Assembly (NCBI GenBank): GCA_035629935.1
Contig: DASQLQ010000006.1
Span: forward strand, 1-14,168
DNA length: 14,168 nucleotides
DNA from: DASQLQ01 sp035629935
GTDB taxonomy: Bacteria; Actinomycetota; CADDZG01; WHSQ01
Direction: 5' to 3'
A model generated the notes under the pieces. It saw only the letters and a list, made by a program, of their open reading frames with translations. It was not told the DNA's origin and made no database searches. The stretch's first letter is position 1. Each line of letters starts with the position of its first letter. A program made the translations under genes and the position numbers. Shown here in pieces: positions 13,342 to 14,168 of this stretch.

Positions 13342-13836
13342 TTATTCGCCGCAGTCGGCCGGGATGGTCAGCTCGGTGCCAACGGGGAGGTTCGCCGGGT
13401 CGCTGATGTCATTGGCTTCGGCGATGACGTCGTCGAACTGCGGATCTCCACAGAAGGTTTGCGCGATCCCTCGCAGTGTGTCGCCGCTCTTGACGACGTA
13501 TACCTCGCCCTCAGCGACCGGTTCTTCGGGCGCTTCTTCAGCCGGCGAGACCGATTCGGACGGCGTTGCCTCCGGTTGGGCCAAGAGTGCCTGGAGATCC
13601 TCGTTCTCCTGCTGAAGCTCCTCGTTCTGCTCTTGGAGGTTCGCCAAGCGGCTTTCCGGTATCCCCTTGGGGGCCGTGGCCCGGCCCAACCAGAAGGCCA
13701 GGAACAACGCGACGGCGAGGGCGACGATCCGGCCCCACAGCACCTTGTTCCCCGATCGCGGGCGATCGTCGTAGTCCCACTCGTATGACTCGTCCGGCTC
13801 GTACGACTGGTACGGCTCGGTCACCCGGTCACCCAC
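13342..13836 (-). CDS. Membrane-anchored LysM-domain protein
   Basis: The protein has 164 residues. A Tyr/Asp/Glu-rich N-terminal region of about 30 residues is followed by one membrane helix (about 34-52, W-G-R-I-V-A-L-A-V-A-L-F-L-A-F-W-L). Next come a Glu/Gln/Leu coiled coil (about 62-86), a Pro/Glu/Ala linker, and a C-terminal LysM domain (about 111-159: V-Y-V-V-K-S-G-D-T-L-R-G-I-A, then N-L-P-V-G-T-E-L-T-I-P). LysM binds peptidoglycan glycan chains, so the protein tethers membrane to wall. Two Cys, in the LysM domain and near the end, could form a disulfide. The start is GTG 13836, with AGGAGG 4 nt upstream. No hydrolase domain is attached. The M28 peptidase gene lies 41 nt upstream on the same strand. 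Confidence 0.9.
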   Translation of the reverse strand: MGDRVTEPYQSYEPDESYEWDYDDRPRSGNKVLWGRIVALAVALFLAFWLGRATAPKGIPESRLANLQEQNEELQQENEDLQALLAQPEATPSESVSPAEEAPEEPVAEGEVYVVKSGDTLRGIAQTFCGDPQFDDVIAEANDISDPANLPVGTELTIPADCGE

Positions 13837-13877
13837 CCGGCCTCCTGCGGTAGTCGTGTGTTAGGTCGGGGGGGAGC

Positions 13878-14168
13878 CTAGCCCTTCCGGCGGTAGTACT
13901 CCAAAATCTGTCGGTTCAGCTGTTTCACGAACACCCTTACCGCCCGCCCCGTCCGTGCCAGGTCGTTCGGGTCCATATTCGGGGGCGTGTCGGAGGACGA
14001 GTGGTAGTTGGGCTCGTCGCCGCTCCACATGAAAGAGGCCGGGATCCCCGCATGCTCGAACGGGCCGTGGTCGGAACAATCGCACGATTTGATCCAGCTG
14101 GTTGCGATGCCGCCCTCGGTCACCTTCCGGTAGACAGACCGTGCAACGACCGGTTCCGAGATGCCTAT
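13878..14168 (-). CDS. M28 family zinc peptidase, C-terminal fragment (5' end outside window)
   Basis: About 96 codons are open from the window edge to TAG 13878-13880. The visible residues S-D-H-G-P-F-E-H-A-G-I-P-A-S-F and Y-H-S-S-S-D-T-P-P-N-M-D-P are the typical end of M28 aminopeptidases, where the His in Y-H-S-S-S-D-T is the last zinc ligand and S-D-H-G-P-F lines the active site. The substrate and any signal peptide lie outside the window. The frame runs past the GTG at 14123 to the edge, so that GTG is not the start. A short G7/C7 tract at 13868-13874 follows the stop, but no hairpin is evident. Confidence 0.85.
   Translation of the reverse strand: MGISEPVVARSVYRKVTEGGIATSWIKSCDCSDHGPFEHAGIPASFMWSGDEPNYHSSSDTPPNMDPNDLARTGRAVRVFVKQLNRQILEYYRRKG

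Noticed and set aside
1..14168. tRNA, rRNA, CRISPR, insertion sequences, phage or toxin-antitoxin genes
   Set aside because: Looked for cloverleaf-like segments, regular spacer repeats, transposase motifs and terminal repeats by eye and saw none; the spacers are too short to hold most of these.

Overview
The window is GC-rich and almost wall-to-wall coding, with many GTG starts (one TTG), 4-nt ATGA/GTGA overlaps and several apparently leaderless genes. Together with MoxR/DUF58/TgpA, mshB-like PIG-L and TolB/Ig-like secreted proteins, this suggests an actinobacterial chromosome (Actinomycetota), probably an uncultured lineage. That assignment is inferred from style and families, not from a marker gene. 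TGA is the ordinary stop of several genes here (MFS, tauE-A, mutM, archease, moxR, DUF58), so the standard bacterial code applies. I see no mobile element, phage gene, CRISPR array, tRNA or rRNA.

Layout. 1-368: 3' end of an MFS transporter (+). 377-2935 (-): a PIG-L deacetylase followed by a secreted six-bladed TolB-like propeller with DUF642-like and Ig-like C-terminal domains. 2958-3694 (+): a TauE/SafE exporter split into two half-length genes joined by an ATGA overlap. 3691-4086 (-): a CsaA-type tRNA-binding OB-fold protein. 4104-6764 (+): mutM (Fpg glycosylase), a CPBP intramembrane protease and a secreted S8 subtilase. 6769-9010 (-): an RNA-repair operon, archease - DsrE - rtcB. 9054-13335 (+): moxR - DUF58 - tgpA-like transglutaminase, three overlapping genes. 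13342-14168 (-): a membrane-anchored LysM protein and, upstream of it, the 3' end of an M28 peptidase gene.

The most striking find is the middle gene of the RNA-repair operon. The DsrE-family protein has an in-frame TGA at codon 80, exactly where relatives carry the cysteine of a C-x-x-C-like loop. Reading it as selenocysteine gives U-K-A-C followed by 40 more in-family residues and a stop that touches rtcB. Twelve nucleotides after the TGA lies a perfect 7-bp stem with a GUG loop, at the place and with the loop guanine expected of a bacterial SECIS. This is therefore a probable selenoprotein embedded between archease and the RtcB RNA ligase. It suggests a redox link to RNA ligation and a possible selenium-dependent control of rtcB translation.

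The regulatory architecture is compressed. Three divergent pairs are separated by only 22, 17 and 43 bp. In the csaA/mutM pair a single symmetric TAACCTA can serve as the -10 element in both directions, with exactly 6 nt to an ATG on each side, so both mRNAs would be leaderless. Four convergent pairs are separated by 8, -4, 4 and 6 nt with no visible intrinsic terminators.
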